Positions 20,814-30,896 of a stretch of DNA of 64,000 nucleotides are shown here, one piece after another; position 1 is the stretch's first letter, and every line of letters begins with the position of its first letter. Made by a program: the position numbers and the translations under genes. The DNA is from Bartonella sp. AU18XJBT (GTDB taxonomy: Bacteria > Pseudomonadota > Alphaproteobacteria > Rhizobiales > Rhizobiaceae), in NCBI RefSeq assembly GCF_028618595.1, contig NZ_JAQITE010000003.1, positions 62,001-126,000 of the forward strand. Direction: 5' to 3'. The notes beneath the pieces were generated by a model, which saw nothing but the letters and a program-made list of their open reading frames with translations, ran no database searches and had not been told where the DNA came from.

Positions 20814-21890
20814 TTATTCAACAACCCGATATGCTCCTTTTGTTGCTCGCCAATGCGCAACCGCAAAACATAACACTGCTAGTGCCATACTTTGATGAAT
20901 GAGCCCTAAACTTATAGGAACCTCATGTAACAGTGTTAGGATACCCAAGAATGCTTGGATAATAATCATAACACAGATAAGAAATGCACGACGAGAATGG
21001 GTTGAATGTGGAATGTTTTTTTGTACATAGAAAGCATGAATAACTGAGACAATAAATAAAAAATAAGCAAAAAACCGATGAATAAATTGAACCATTAAGG
21101 AATTTTCGAATAAATTGAGCCAAACAGGACGAAGCTGCAACAATCCATCCGGAATAATCTGCCCATCCATAAGAGGCCATGTATTATAGACTTTTCCAGC
21201 ATGAAGCCCTGCAACCAACGCTCCAAAATAAATCTCTATCAAGACGAGAACAACAAGCCAAGCCGCAAAATATTGCACCTTTTGATTTGCTGGCTTTTCT
21301 GAGTATTCTGCAAGTCCTCGAGATAAATAAGTAACAAAAACAATAACAAAACATGCCGTTATAAGATGAAATGCCAAACGATATTGGCTCACACTTGTTA
21401 AATTACTTTGCCCAATCCCTGAAGCAACCATCCACCAACCAATAAAGCCTTGAAAGGCGATAAGGATAGGCACGACAATAAGCGGGAATAAGATATTTTT
21501 TTCAACATGCTTAGTCACCCAAAACCAAATGAGCCCCAATAAAGCGACAAGACCAACAAGACGCCCAAGAACACGATGCGCCCATTCCCACCAAAAAATG
21601 ACCTTAAAAGCACTTAAAGTCATATCAGGATTAAGCAGCTTATATTGTGCTATCTGTTGATATTTTAAAAATTCCTCTTGCCATTGATCTACACCAATCG
21701 GTGGAATAACGCCGTGTATTGGCTTCCATTCCGTTATAGATAATCCTGATCCCGTCAAACGAGTAGCACCACCTACTAAGACAATTGCTAAACAAAGCAA
21801 TAAAATAGAGTAAAGCCACACCTGTATTTGTTTTCTATTTTTCTTTTGCACAGGTGTTAAAATGCTATTGTTTAATCTCTTTACTGCCAT
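20814..21890 (-). CDS. ctaA: Heme A synthase (COX15/CtaA family)
   Basis: This inner-membrane enzyme oxidises heme O to heme A for aa3-type cytochrome oxidase. The 358-residue protein has about eight hydrophobic helices and the conserved histidine segments EWAHRVLGR, FIHRFFAYFLF and LIHQSMALAVL, plus GGATRLTGSGLSITEW after the first helix. This is the COX15 (type 2) form of alphaproteobacteria. A start nine codons upstream exists, but MAVKRLNN at 21890 is more typical. It is convergent with argC, with about 20 bases between the stops. Confidence 0.95.
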   Translation of the reverse strand: MAVKRLNNSILTPVQKKNRKQIQVWLYSILLLCLAIVLVGGATRLTGSGLSITEWKPIHGVIPPIGVDQWQEEFLKYQQIAQYKLLNPDMTLSAFKVIFWWEWAHRVLGRLVGLVALLGLIWFWVTKHVEKNILFPLIVVPILIAFQGFIGWWMVASGIGQSNLTSVSQYRLAFHLITACFVIVFVTYLSRGLAEYSEKPANQKVQYFAAWLVVLVLIEIYFGALVAGLHAGKVYNTWPLMDGQIIPDGLLQLRPVWLNLFENSLMVQFIHRFFAYFLFIVSVIHAFYVQKNIPHSTHSRRAFLICVMIIIQAFLGILTLLHEVPISLGLIHQSMALAVLCFAVAHWRATKGAYRVVE

Positions 21891-22036
21891 TTCTGATTGC
21901 CCCACGCTTCTCTCCAACTACAATGCATTTTAAAATTTAAACATTAACTCTTTGTGTATTTTAGTATGTACTATAACTTTAGCAAAAAACAAGCGTACCA
22001 CTATAACATGCGATACATATTTCTGTTTTACGAACT

Positions 22037-23863
22037 TTATGATGCAACAACGCGATAAACAGTCTTTGGAAAGCTGTCTACCATCCGCATCATCCATTCT
22101 TGTTCATTAAGAACAGTATTACAAATATAATAGTCTGTTAGCTCTGCAAATTGCTCAAATCCATATTTTGGTTCGCTTGCCATCTCTAAGATGATAAAAT
22201 CATATTCTTTTTTAAATTCTTGTAATATATGAGAAATGTCATTTGAAAAATCTTGTGCAGAAATAGCACTTGTTAACCCCTGAGGAAGAATATCAACCCC
22301 CGTATCATAATCACGGTAAATAACATCATGCAACTTGGCATTGCCCGTTAAAATATCACTCAGTCCGCGATGTGGACCAATGACTTTCTCTATTTGTTGA
22401 CCAGAAATATCAACCAACAAAATTGTTTTGTTCTCTTTTGTGAGATGAAGTGAAAGCTTTGCTGCTGTCCGTGCAGCCTCTGGTCCAATGATTGAAATAA
22501 TGGTTGAAGCACGCCATTTCAAAACATCAGATAATCCCTCTATCGTAATAAAAGCTTCAAATTTCTTCATTTCTTGAGAGACTAAAATACTCTCGTTCTT
22601 CTCAAAAGCATTTTCTTTTGATCTCAAATCCTCCTCAGAAAGTTGATCTTTTTTGCTTTTAAAGCACGGATAAAATAACAGTATTCCTAGCAAAAGAGTA
22701 AGGAAGCTGGCCAATGCACTCACAAGAATATTTTTTCCATAAAGAGCCATAAAAGAAATTGGTGCTAACGTTGTTGGCGTAACCACGTGGATATTTGTAT
22801 TTTGCAAGAGAAGAGGATCATCACTCAAGCTCCGATATGAACCAATAGTTTTTTCTCTTCGTTGAGCAGATTTGCTCATCGCTTTATTTTGTGCATAGAC
22901 TGCTGCTTTTATTTTATTTTCAAACTCGTTAAATATTTCATTCAAAGATTGGGATTGATCTTTTACAAAAAAGTTCATTCTTTTTTTGAGCTGTTCTTCT
23001 AATTCCGTTGCAATAACTTCATCTGAATGAACTTGATAAACGATTTGTAAAATTTTATTTTTTAATTGTTGAGAAACTGTCTCTAATTCCGCACTCATTG
23101 CTTTAATTTGAGGATGTGCCCACCCCAATTGCGCTGCCATATGTGCTCTTTGCGTTTCCAAAAGATCACGTTTAGATTCCAGAGCAACAATTGCTGAATT
23201 ACCTGCAATAAATGATAAAGACAGTAAAGACTGTCCCTTTTCACGCATCATATTAATCATTGAATTCAAACTTGTTAAATGAATGCGCTTTAAAGTTGCT
23301 TGCGTTAATTGCATAGAAAGATCATGAAGCTCTGTTTGTTTTACACCATGCTGAATAAAAGAATCAATAGATGTAAGAAATCCCTGCACGATATTAACGA
23401 TTGCAGTATTATCATATTGTTTGTCTTCTAATTTATCATTTAATAAGAATTGTTTCTGTTTTATGATTGCTTGTGAAAATGCGGAAAACCAAGTTTCCAA
23501 CCCACGTTGAGCTGTTTCAAGTGTCTCAGCTTCAAAAGTAAGATTGATAAAATCACCATGACGCGATAAACGGATATTTTCATGATCTTTTTTCTTATAA
23601 GAAGCACTTAAAGAAAAATGCGAATCATTAAAGAACATAGGCTGTGAAAACAAAAAGGCGATAACATTGTCTTGCTTTTTAATTGGTAACGGTTTTCCTA
23701 CAGAATCAGATAATGAAAATATTAAAGTTGCTTGGTAACCACGGGGTTTGACAAAATAATACAACCAAATCAAAGATATACATAGCATTTGTAATAGCAA
23801 AACAGTCAAAATGCTTCGCCATACGGTACGTACGAATAGTCTTTTATTACACTTAAGACTCAT
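22037..23863 (-). CDS. Wzz/ExoP-like membrane protein with degenerate tyrosine-kinase domain
   Basis: The 608-residue protein has the layout of polysaccharide co-polymerases. A first membrane helix lies at about residues 18-38, a long extracytoplasmic helical part follows, then a proline-containing turn (TPTTLAPISF), a second helix at about 379-398, and a cytoplasmic CpsD/BY-kinase-like domain. In that domain the Walker A loop should read like GxxxGKS/T but reads IGPEAARTAAKLS (about 459-471), so the key Gly-Lys is gone. Walker A' (TILLVDISG) is partly kept, as is HRGLSDILTGNAKLHDV. There is no tyrosine-rich tail. A TTG at 23881 could extend it by six codons. No sugar transferase genes are adjacent. 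Confidence 0.75.
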   Translation of the reverse strand: MSLKCNKRLFVRTVWRSILTVLLLQMLCISLIWLYYFVKPRGYQATLIFSLSDSVGKPLPIKKQDNVIAFLFSQPMFFNDSHFSLSASYKKKDHENIRLSRHGDFINLTFEAETLETAQRGLETWFSAFSQAIIKQKQFLLNDKLEDKQYDNTAIVNIVQGFLTSIDSFIQHGVKQTELHDLSMQLTQATLKRIHLTSLNSMINMMREKGQSLLSLSFIAGNSAIVALESKRDLLETQRAHMAAQLGWAHPQIKAMSAELETVSQQLKNKILQIVYQVHSDEVIATELEEQLKKRMNFFVKDQSQSLNEIFNEFENKIKAAVYAQNKAMSKSAQRREKTIGSYRSLSDDPLLLQNTNIHVVTPTTLAPISFMALYGKNILVSALASFLTLLLGILLFYPCFKSKKDQLSEEDLRSKENAFEKNESILVSQEMKKFEAFITIEGLSDVLKWRASTIISIIGPEAARTAAKLSLHLTKENKTILLVDISGQQIEKVIGPHRGLSDILTGNAKLHDVIYRDYDTGVDILPQGLTSAISAQDFSNDISHILQEFKKEYDFIILEMASEPKYGFEQFAELTDYYICNTVLNEQEWMMRMVDSFPKTVYRVVAS

Positions 23864-24007
23864 CTTTATTTTAACCAGCAAAATACTTCTTCATATTGTT
23901 TTATTAAGAGAAAGTAGTAACTATCCTCTTAACTTGCTGTCATATTATTTTCAGATAAGAAAAACATAAAATTTGAACACAAATGTTTAGCAATAGCTTA
24001 AAAAAAC

Positions 24008-25351
24008 TTAATTCATATTTTTTTTGATGTTCTCTAATTGTTTTTTTGCTTCAGAAGTAATAACGGCTCTAATGGTCATAGACCCATCATCATGTCCTTC
24101 TTGCACTATTTCCGCAGAGTTTTCATAAAACCAATCGATAAGCGACATTTCATGAGGTTTTAAAAGATATTCAATGCTTTGCACCTCTCCAAAAATTCGC
24201 TTTTCAATATCTCTTAATAATTGATGGAGTCCATCTCCCTTAAGTGCTGATACCATGAGAGCAGGATTTAATCGTGTTTTTGCGCTTGTTTGTAAAACAC
24301 TCAATGCCTGCTCATCCAACATATCAATCTTATTCCAAACTTCTATAATATGCTCCATATCATCAATATCGATATCAAGACTTGAAAGCACTTCTAAAAC
24401 ATCTTGGGCATGTGCACGATGATCAAGATCTGACATATCTCTTACATGAAGAATGAGATCTGCTTCAACCACTTCTTCAAGGGTTGCTCTAAAAGCTGCA
24501 ATCAAATTTGTTGGCAAATTAGAAATAAACCCTACAGTATCAGACAAAAGAATAGTTTTTCCATGAGGAAGAACAACTTTGCGCAAAGTCGGATCAAGCG
24601 TTGCAAATAACATATTCTTTGCTAAAACATCTGCACCACTTAAACGATTAAAGAGAGTTGATTTTCCTGTATTCGTATATCCTACCAATGCCACAACAGG
24701 ATAAGATGTTTTTTTCCTTTTTGCTCTATGAAGTGCACGTGTTTTAATAACCGTTTCCAACTCGCGGCGAATACGAATAATTTTTTCTTGTAAAAGACGT
24801 CTATCTGCTTCAATTTGCGTCTCACCAGGTCCACCTAGGAAGCCACGCCCCCCCCGTTGTCTTTCCAAGTGTGTCCAACTACGTACAAGTCGCCCTTTTT
24901 GATAGGACAAATGCGCTAACTCTACTTGCAAAACGCCTTCTTTTGTTCTTGCACGATCCCCAAAAATTTCAAGAATCAAAGCCGTTCTATCGATAACTTT
25001 GCAATTCCATAATTTTTCTAAATTACGCTGCTGTACTGGCGTTAAAAAATGATCTACAATCACAAGCTCAATAGAATATTCATCGATATAACAGATTAAC
25101 GCAGCTATTTTACCTTTTCCAAAGAGAGTCGCAGAGCGAGGCGTTGCGATATTAATCGTTTCATAATTAACAACTTCTAACCTTATAGCACGCGCTAATC
25201 CCAATGCCTCTTTAACACGAGAAGATATAGAACACTCTCTCAAAGAGCTTTCACTTCTATTTTCTTGGAAAATCGGTATCAACACAAGTGCGCGCACCTG
25301 CCCTGTATTCTGCGAAAATACCCCTCCTAATCTCTCATTTTCATTTATCAT
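24008..25351 (-). CDS. hflX: Ribosome-associated GTPase HflX
   Basis: HflX is a GTPase that splits stalled or heat-damaged ribosomes. The 447-residue protein has the N-terminal HflX domain (GLARAIRLEVVNYETINIATPRSATLFGKGK in part), the linker GGRGFLGGPGETQIEADRR, and G motifs GYTNTGKST (G1), DTVGFISNLPTNLIAAF (G3) and NKIDML (G4). It lies directly downstream of hfq, an arrangement shared with other proteobacteria, and is probably in the same transcript. Confidence 0.96.
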   Translation of the reverse strand: MINENERLGGVFSQNTGQVRALVLIPIFQENRSESSLRECSISSRVKEALGLARAIRLEVVNYETINIATPRSATLFGKGKIAALICYIDEYSIELVIVDHFLTPVQQRNLEKLWNCKVIDRTALILEIFGDRARTKEGVLQVELAHLSYQKGRLVRSWTHLERQRGGRGFLGGPGETQIEADRRLLQEKIIRIRRELETVIKTRALHRAKRKKTSYPVVALVGYTNTGKSTLFNRLSGADVLAKNMLFATLDPTLRKVVLPHGKTILLSDTVGFISNLPTNLIAAFRATLEEVVEADLILHVRDMSDLDHRAHAQDVLEVLSSLDIDIDDMEHIIEVWNKIDMLDEQALSVLQTSAKTRLNPALMVSALKGDGLHQLLRDIEKRIFGEVQSIEYLLKPHEMSLIDWFYENSAEIVQEGHDDGSMTIRAVITSEAKKQLENIKKNMN

Positions 25352-25405
25352 AGCAATCTAAGTACTTTTAAAATGGGATAAGAGGTCTATCTTAAAATGA
25401 TATGT

Positions 25406-25645
25406 TTACTCAGGACTTTCACCCTCAAACATCTGTACAGGCTGCCCAGGCATAATTGTAGAAATAGCATGCTTATAAACCAATTGCGCATGTCCATCTC
25501 GACGCAAAAGAACACAAAAGTTATCAAATGAAGTTACAATACCCGTGAGTTTAACGCCATTGACAAGAAAAATTGTAAGGGAAATTTTTTGCTTACGCAC
25601 CGTATTTAAAAACACATCTTGCAGGTGTTGTGATCGCTCTGCCAT
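25406..25645 (-). CDS. hfq: RNA chaperone Hfq
   Basis: Hfq forms a hexameric ring that pairs small RNAs with target mRNAs. The 79-residue protein has the Sm1 motif ([27 protein letters not shown]), [12 protein letters not shown], and the Sm2 KHAISTIMP segment. The C-terminal tail is short, as is usual in alphaproteobacteria. About 55 bp separate it from hflX. Confidence 0.97.
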   Translation of the reverse strand: MAERSQHLQDVFLNTVRKQKISLTIFLVNGVKLTGIVTSFDNFCVLLRRDGHAQLVYKHAISTIMPGQPVQMFEGESPE

Positions 25646-26298
25646 TATTCTTACACCTTCATCTCAATTGCATAAAATATTTTGTGCATGCATATCGACT
25701 GAAAAATATGCAATTGTCAACGTAGAAGCTTCAAAATTTAGCAACAAACAACTGAAATTAGAGAAAAAACGGCTCTTTAAGGCAATAATAAAGCGCAACT
25801 TACAAAAAGCTATATTAAATTAAAAATTTTTCCACGTTTACTTTTTTATGAGCTTACAATTCAAAGACATACTTTTATACATCCTAAGCTATTACAGACT
25901 ATATGTGATGATGAATCTGCTTCGTTTAGAATCAATAAAAGTAAGCTGACAACAATATTTATTAACAATCGTCGGTATTAAAGAGAGGCATTCACACCTT
26001 ACTATATATAACCGCACTTAAATTGTCCTTATTTCAAAAACTACCGGCTTATAAAGTTTTTTATAAACACAAGTTGTAAACAGTATTTTTATTTTTGTTA
26101 GATTCAAATAATAAATTGTTTTTATTATATTTTATAACATTTTTAACTAGGGTATAAGGAACCGCGTTAACTTTATCTTGATAAGTTTTTAAAATTTTTT
26201 CCTAAGCATATTCCTTTCTAAATAATTAACAGCTAGTATGTAGAAGTTATGTGGAAGAGGACGTATCCCTTTTCTGTCTGTAAGAGTACGAGGCGAGT
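25646..26298. other. Long AT-rich spacer upstream of the giant coiled-coil gene
   Basis: About 650 bases between divergent hfq and the 1519-residue protein gene. Open frames here lack ribosome sites and family resemblance. Promoters for both sides must lie here, and a small RNA is possible, but I cannot point to one. Confidence 0.35.
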
Positions 26299-29200
26299 AT
26301 GGCACGCAGAACCAAATTGCAAACATTTGAAGTTGAAGTTGAAGAAGCCCTCACAAAAGCTATGAACTTTGATTTCGATAACACAGGATTTGAAACGATA
26401 TCATCCAATAATTCTGAAAATGTTGTTAATGTTGATGATCTGATTCAAAAAATTGCAATGGCAGAAGAAGAATTTTTTGCTGAAAACGGTACTTCAACTT
26501 TTGTTTCTAATATTCATGATGAAGCTGTTGTTGATAAATCCGTTGTTGAACAGCTTTTTGCTCCAAAACCTTCACCTGATATCTCAGGTGGAACTGTTCA
26601 TAATACATTGTTGCCTACAAAACTTCTTCCTGCAAATGATGATATAACAACCCCTGTAAATTTTGGACCATTCAAGCAGCGTTCTTCCTCTCGAGTTTAC
26701 TGGTATACAACAGCGCTTAGTGCTTTATGGGCAACGGGAGGAGCTTTTATTGCGCATAAACTCGCACCTACCGGACTAAGCTCCTTATCCAATATTAGCA
26801 CTTTTGTTACATCCCCAACAGGACTTGCTGTAGCAGCCGGAACAGCAATTCCTATCCTTATATCTTGGGGCGTTGCTCAATTAACAAAACGTTCAAATGA
26901 CTTGCATAATATTGCACTTCTTATGACAAATGCTGCACAGCGCCTTAGTGAACCACAACATTTATCTGAAAAACAAGCTATTGCTATAGGGCAAACCATT
27001 CGTGAAGAAGTAGCGGCAATGAATGAAGGTATTGAACGTACCCTCGGACGTGCTGTTGAGCTTGAAGCAATCATTCAAGGTGAAGTTCACAATCTAGAAC
27101 AAGCCTATGCTGAGAATGAATCACGCATTCACACATTAATCAAAGAATTGAGTAATGAACGCATAGCCATTTTGAATCATGCAGATCGCGTACAATCAAC
27201 AATTAAAGGAACCCAAGAACAACTGAGTGATGAATTTGGTTTGGTTACCTCTAACATTGTCACCAATGTTGAAAAGCTTGCACAAACCCTTTCTCAAACT
27301 TTACAAAAACAAGGTGAAGACCTTGTTGAAAAACTTTCCTATGCTGGTGATGGCGTAACAAATCAGCTTGTTGAAAAATTTAACAAAACAACAACACAAA
27401 TTCAGCAGAAAAACACAGAATTTTTTCATGAATTAGGAAAAAACTTCGATGGTTTTGCAAAACGATTTGATCATAATGAAAAACAAATAGAAAAAACCTT
27501 TAATGAAACAGCTGAAAAAGCGGAAGTGCATGTTGCTAAAATTGCAACACATATACAAGCAGTAACAGATCAAACTTTGCACGCTGTCGATGAAAAGTTT
27601 AAAGCCTTGGATAAAGCTCTTATTGATCGTAATAATCAATCTCTACAGAATTTTGATGAGAAGATCTTAAAGCTCGACGACCAAGCACATAAACTCTCTT
27701 CTAAATTTGATAACGTAACCTCGCAAGCAATTGGAGCCTTTGAGAAACGTTTAACAACTGTTGATCTTTCTCTTAAAGAACATAGTGATTCCATCATTGA
27801 TTCCTTTATAGAACGCAGTCAGGCTTTAGAAGATAATGCTGAAAAACTTGGTAACTTCTTAGAATCTCATGTCTTGAAAATAAATGAAAACCTCCAAGAA
27901 AAAACAGCAGACATTACCCATGCATTCACAAATGGACGTGAAGCTATTCTTTCTGCAATTGATAAAAGTAAAGAAAGTCTGAGAGAAGAAATTCAATATG
28001 TCGACAATGCCATTGTTGATATCATACAAGAACGTTCACAAGATTTTAAAATACAACTTTCTGATCAACGAGCTCTTATGGCAGACATACTTGATAACGA
28101 GAAGAATAAAATTGCGGATACATTAAGAAATCAAATTGATGTCTTGTCCCAAAATACTTCTCATATTGAAAAAGTTTTGGCTGACAATATTCAAGTCGTT
28201 GATAAACAAGCTGAAAATCATATTACAAACATCATTCAATGCACTGAAAAACTACAAGATGTCATTGTACAAAGCTGCAATACAACTCAAGATGCTTTAG
28301 AAGCACAAGCGAGAAATATTGATATCCGTGCCGATGCTCTGCGTGACTCTTTAGCAATTAATAGTTTTTCTCTCAATGAAGTTCTTGCCGATCAAGCACG
28401 CACACTTGAGCAACGCATGGAAACAATCCATAACCTCATTGCAAAAAGTGATATACGTGTCGATATTGCATTGAAACAACAAATAGATTTAGTTGAGAGT
28501 GCAATTGTCGCCAATAATAAAAACATTACTGAAACGGTTCAAGATCATATCAAAAACATTGAAAGCCATGCCGAAATTTTAAAGAATACTCTCTCTCAAT
28601 CGAGTGGTGTTTTCTTTGAAACCCTTGAAACACGTATGGAATCATTCGATACAGATCTAGAAGACCGTGCACACAAAATTTTTGAACGGACAACAACGCT
28701 AAAGGAAACATTATCTGAAAAATTTAGCCAAATCTGTGAAGCCATTGATATGCAAACATCTGTTATTGAGGAACGTTCTGACACGTTAAAAACGTCTCTC
28801 ATGCTTAATAATGAGCAAAGTCAGATAATTCAACAAGCGCTGGAAAACAGTGTTGACAATATGCGTGTAACCTTAGAAGACTCTGTTAATATAGTTACAG
28901 ATAACCTGCATAATAAGATTATAAAAGCTTCTGATATTCTTTCTTCTACGAGTGAACAAATTCTTTCATCTGTTACAAATGTTACTGCACAAGCAGAAAA
29001 TATTCTCTCAGAATCAAGCAATCGCATTGTATCAAATGTCAAAAAAACTGTTTATGATACCAGTGAAAAAGTTCTGTCCGTTCTGTCTGAACAAACAGCG
29101 CATACTGTCGAAGCTTTCGCAACAGCCAGTCATAATGCACAAGCATTATTGAATGAAACTATTCACACATCAACAACAGCAATAGAGCAAGTCCTTAATG

Positions 29201-30858
29201 AACGCTGTGATGTTCTTCATCACTCTATGCAAAATCTTAAAAATAATTTAGGATATCAGCTCTCTGATGTAACGAGCCGTCTGGAAAATGCAGGAAATCA
29301 AACAACAACACAAATTTCACAACATGTTGGAAAAATAACAGAGCTTACAAATCACTTAAATCAAGCAGCGCAAAATACGACAGAATCAATTGATTCTTTA
29401 ACACAGCATATCGGTGAACAACTCTCTCTTTCCACACAAGATGCTGAACAAAGAATTTATGCACATAATGAATCTTTAGTCAATAGCTTAACCAAAGCTA
29501 ACTCTGAAACACTTCAAACAATAACGGTTATGAAGGAAGAGCTTGTTAATAATGTCTCTTCCATCTTAACACAGTTGAATCAATCAATTTACAATTTTCA
29601 CGAAAATAGTAATGTTTTATTATCAGCTGTTCAAAATATTGATGGTCAGTTTAATGAGAGTGCGAATAATTTTTTCCGCAACACGGACCAAGTAGCAGAG
29701 CGTTTATCAGTCTCAAATCAAGCGCTCAATAATAATGTTGAAATTCTACAAGGACTTTCAAAGAATACCTTTGAACAAATTAGTCATATAACAAGTAGCT
29801 TTGGTGAACATGCAAAGACACTCTCCCAAACTATTCACGTTCTTGAACAATCTGAAAATTCACTTAGTGCAACACTTGAAGAAAAACATAATACGCTTTC
29901 TGTATTAAGCGATGCTCTTGTTTCAAAGTCTCATGAAATTAATCAAATGATTGGGCATTATGAAAAAATCTTCAACTTAGCACTTGAACGCTCTGATAAG
30001 AATGCGCGTAACTCCACAAATTCATTCCAACAATCACTTAATAGGCTTGTTAGTGAAGCATCAACGCGTTTTTCAGAAGCAGCAGAAGATATACGTCGCT
30101 CCGCTGATGAAGTTCGTTTAGAGCTTTCAAAGATTAATGATGATATCAATGAAAATGTAAAAAAACTTCCAGAAAAGACAAAAGAGACAACACAAACAAT
30201 TCGCACAGCTTTGAATGAACAGATTACAGCGTTACAAGATCTAGTCAGTGTTATACAAAATGATCAAAAGAGCGCAAAAAAACAGCTGATATCAGAATTT
30301 CCTGCATCATCAATGTTTAATCAAAGAAGTGACAGTTCCACTGAGTCCATTAAAAAAATCGTACCACCTAAGCCTATTTTGCAACAAGATCAAAGCAAAA
30401 AAAGACCAAATAAATGGGTGTCAAATCTCTTAGAAAGGGCTTCACGTGAAGAAACGTTTTATGATGTTCCCCCTAGTGATAATGTTTTAACATCAGTGCA
30501 AACAAAACCATCTCCTGCAAATAGCTCTCTTAATTCATTAGCCTCTGGTATAGTACAAGCTATTAATCATAATGCCATTGTTGAGCTATGGGATCATTAT
30601 CAACGTGGACAAAAAAACATCGTAACAGAACGCCTTTATACCTTAAATGGACAAAAAATATTTGAAATGATTAAGAGAAAATATATGAGCGATTTTGAGT
30701 TTAAACGTTCAGTGAGTCAATATATTACAGATTTCGAAAAGCTCTTACGTGATATATTGCACAGTTCTGGTTCTTCCAACTCAGTTCGCAAATACCTGAT
30801 ATCAGATACCGGAAAAGTTTATACTATGCTTGCTCATGCAAGTGGTCGAATCCAATAA
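26299..30858 (+). CDS. Giant membrane-anchored coiled-coil protein, Growth Pole Ring (GPR)-like
   Basis: This 1519-residue protein has three parts. Residues 1-130 are acidic and probably disordered. Two hydrophobic segments (about 134-153 and 174-194) form a membrane hairpin. From about 195 to 1380 it is nearly continuous amphipathic helix with apolipoprotein-like, Gln/Asn/Glu-rich repeats. A short low-complexity part precedes a globular end (about 1420-1519, ALASGIVQ-type to HASGRIQ). The helix after the membrane part (RLSEPQHLSEKQAIAIGQTIREEVAAMNEGIER) looks like conserved sequence of Rhizobiales homologues. The Agrobacterium GPR protein, a ring at the growing pole, has this architecture. 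The family assignment is from memory and architecture; the polar role here is inferred. Confidence 0.7.
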   Translation: MARRTKLQTFEVEVEEALTKAMNFDFDNTGFETISSNNSENVVNVDDLIQKIAMAEEEFFAENGTSTFVSNIHDEAVVDKSVVEQLFAPKPSPDISGGTVHNTLLPTKLLPANDDITTPVNFGPFKQRSSSRVYWYTTALSALWATGGAFIAHKLAPTGLSSLSNISTFVTSPTGLAVAAGTAIPILISWGVAQLTKRSNDLHNIALLMTNAAQRLSEPQHLSEKQAIAIGQTIREEVAAMNEGIERTLGRAVELEAIIQGEVHNLEQAYAENESRIHTLIKELSNERIAILNHADRVQSTIKGTQEQLSDEFGLVTSNIVTNVEKLAQTLSQTLQKQGEDLVEKLSYAGDGVTNQLVEKFNKTTTQIQQKNTEFFHELGKNFDGFAKRFDHNEKQIEKTFNETAEKAEVHVAKIATHIQAVTDQTLHAVDEKFKALDKALIDRNNQSLQNFDEKILKLDDQAHKLSSKFDNVTSQAIGAFEKRLTTVDLSLKEHSDSIIDSFIERSQALEDNAEKLGNFLESHVLKINENLQEKTADITHAFTNGREAILSAIDKSKESLREEIQYVDNAIVDIIQERSQDFKIQLSDQRALMADILDNEKNKIADTLRNQIDVLSQNTSHIEKVLADNIQVVDKQAENHITNIIQCTEKLQDVIVQSCNTTQDALEAQARNIDIRADALRDSLAINSFSLNEVLADQARTLEQRMETIHNLIAKSDIRVDIALKQQIDLVESAIVANNKNITETVQDHIKNIESHAEILKNTLSQSSGVFFETLETRMESFDTDLEDRAHKIFERTTTLKETLSEKFSQICEAIDMQTSVIEERSDTLKTSLMLNNEQSQIIQQALENSVDNMRVTLEDSVNIVTDNLHNKIIKASDILSSTSEQILSSVTNVTAQAENILSESSNRIVSNVKKTVYDTSEKVLSVLSEQTAHTVEAFATASHNAQALLNETIHTSTTAIEQVLNERCDVLHHSMQNLKNNLGYQLSDVTSRLENAGNQTTTQISQHVGKITELTNHLNQAAQNTTESIDSLTQHIGEQLSLSTQDAEQRIYAHNESLVNSLTKANSETLQTITVMKEELVNNVSSILTQLNQSIYNFHENSNVLLSAVQNIDGQFNESANNFFRNTDQVAERLSVSNQALNNNVEILQGLSKNTFEQISHITSSFGEHAKTLSQTIHVLEQSENSLSATLEEKHNTLSVLSDALVSKSHEINQMIGHYEKIFNLALERSDKNARNSTNSFQQSLNRLVSEASTRFSEAAEDIRRSADEVRLELSKINDDINENVKKLPEKTKETTQTIRTALNEQITALQDLVSVIQNDQKSAKKQLISEFPASSMFNQRSDSSTESIKKIVPPKPILQQDQSKKRPNKWVSNLLERASREETFYDVPPSDNVLTSVQTKPSPANSSLNSLASGIVQAINHNAIVELWDHYQRGQKNIVTERLYTLNGQKIFEMIKRKYMSDFEFKRSVSQYITDFEKLLRDILHSSGSSNSVRKYLISDTGKVYTMLAHASGRIQ

Positions 30859-30866
30859 ACAAATAA

Positions 30867-30896
30867 GAAAGTGGAAAAATATTTTTTCCACTTTTT
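30867..30896 (+). terminator. Rho-independent terminator after the GPR-like gene
   Basis: The stem AAAGTGGAAAAA pairs with TTTTTCCACTTT around a short AT loop, and the exit is T-rich (CTTTTTCTCT). It starts nine bases after the stop codon. Confidence 0.8.

Noticed and set aside
25545-25823. A plus-strand frame of 92 codons over the start of hfq
   Set aside because: It is antisense to hfq for a large part and has no ribosome site; it is a shadow.
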